Source: Constrictibacter sp. MBR-5
Lineage (GTDB): Bacteria; Pseudomonadota; Alphaproteobacteria; JAJUGE01
DNA: 64,000 nucleotides
Direction: 5' to 3'
Assembly (NCBI RefSeq): GCF_040549485.1
Contig: NZ_JBEPTK010000007.1
Coordinates: 124,001 to 188,000 of the forward strand
The notes under the pieces were generated by a model that was given only the letters and a program-made list of their open reading frames with translations, had not been told where the DNA came from and did no database searches. The stretch's first letter is position 1; each line of letters begins with the position of its first letter. Positions 63,746 through 64,000 of this stretch are shown one piece after another. A program made the position numbers and the translations under genes.

Positions 63746-64000
63746 TCAACGCAGCGGCGCCGGGCAGCTGAGGTCGCCTTCCCGGCAGGAGAGGTAGTAG
63801 CCCAGTTCCTTGACCCGCTGGCGCGTCAGGTGCGTCCGGCACTCGGCCACGACCATTCCGTGGGCGCTCCCGCCTTCGACAGACGATGCCGAGAAGGCGC
63901 ATTCGGCGTCGCGGAACGCGATCCAGGCGCGCTGCGCCGCGACCAGCTTCCGCTCGGCCGAAGCGTCCTCCTTCAGTCGCGCGCGAAGCCGTCCATAGTC
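63746..64000 (-). CDS. LprI/DUF1311 family protein, 5' end cut by the window
   Basis: The last 84 codons of a minus-strand gene running off the window edge. The pattern LVAAQRAWIAFRDAECAF (split as LVAAQRAWIAF and RDAECAF), three further Cys, LTRQRVKEL and GDLSCPA is that of LprI-type proteins, some of which inhibit lysozyme. The signal peptide expected at the N-terminus lies outside the window, so export cannot be shown. It converges on DUF1272 with 21 bases between stops. Confidence 0.85.
   Translation of the reverse strand, partial: DYGRLRARLKEDASAERKLVAAQRAWIAFRDAECAFSASSVEGGSAHGMVVAECRTHLTRQRVKELGYYLSCREGDLSCPAPLR

Overview
The window is high-GC DNA (roughly two-thirds G+C) from the chromosome of an alphaproteobacterium, most likely a Rhodospirillales-type lineage. 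The evidence is the gene order phoR-pstSCAB-phoU-phoB, the block rplU-rpmA-obgE-proBA-nadD-rsfS-rlmH-envC-ctpA-YibQ-rppH, very frequent ATGA/GTGA start-stop overlaps, and a promoter of the alphaproteobacterial general-stress (EcfG) type. No rRNA, tRNA, CRISPR array, prophage or complete insertion sequence was recognised. The placement is inference from synteny, not from a marker-gene phylogeny.

Layout. 1-10.5 kb: secreted PRC-barrel protein, a tail-anchored PAS-GGDEF-EAL protein, a CinA/MoaB-like protein, a SnoaL-like protein, a Kef-type cation/proton antiporter, a CoA transferase, a NIPSNAP protein, lipoprotein MlaA and an AEC transporter. 10.5-18.0 kb: complete phosphate operon on the minus strand, with a candidate Pho box before pstS. 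18.1-23.5 kb: malic enzyme-phosphotransacetylase fusion, a VapBC-type toxin-antitoxin pair coupled to a GNAT acetyltransferase, an alpha/beta hydrolase and a nitroreductase.

23.6-30.3 kb is the most unusual part. A 53-residue peptide has a lasso-type leader motif (Tyr-x2-Pro-x-Leu-x3-Gly), seven glycines and a C-terminal Ser. It is followed by a PqqD-like recognition protein, an HPr-kinase-like protein, a 673-residue protein that joins an unrecognised N-terminal domain to a terpene-cyclase-like toroid, a P450 with altered I-helix and ExxR motifs, a SAM methyltransferase and a second P450. A small Nif11-domain gene converges on the last P450. No lasso cyclase, lasso protease or exporter is present. 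I regard this as a candidate undescribed peptide (or peptide/terpenoid) tailoring cluster.

30.4-41.1 kb: ribosomal, GTPase, proline, NAD, ribosome-silencing, cell-envelope and RNA-decay genes behind a strong sigma-70 promoter. 41.2-49.5 kb: acyl-CoA dehydrogenase, RidA-like protein, a RAYT transposase flanked by inverted REP hairpins, a COG0523 GTPase coupled to hisI and a MOSC protein, CsbD, an SDR, a DUF2189 membrane protein, and a 2OG-oxygenase/AlkB pair. 49.5-58.1 kb, minus strand: a MacB-like ABC exporter with HlyD adaptor, a DUF2459 lipoprotein, an epoxide-hydrolase-like protein, a small membrane protein, a PepSY protein and a TonB-dependent siderophore receptor. 58.2-64 kb: universal stress protein, FNR-like regulator with four Cys, PAS histidine kinase, HerA-like DUF853 ATPase, DUF1272 zinc-ribbon protein, and an LprI-like gene cut by the window edge.
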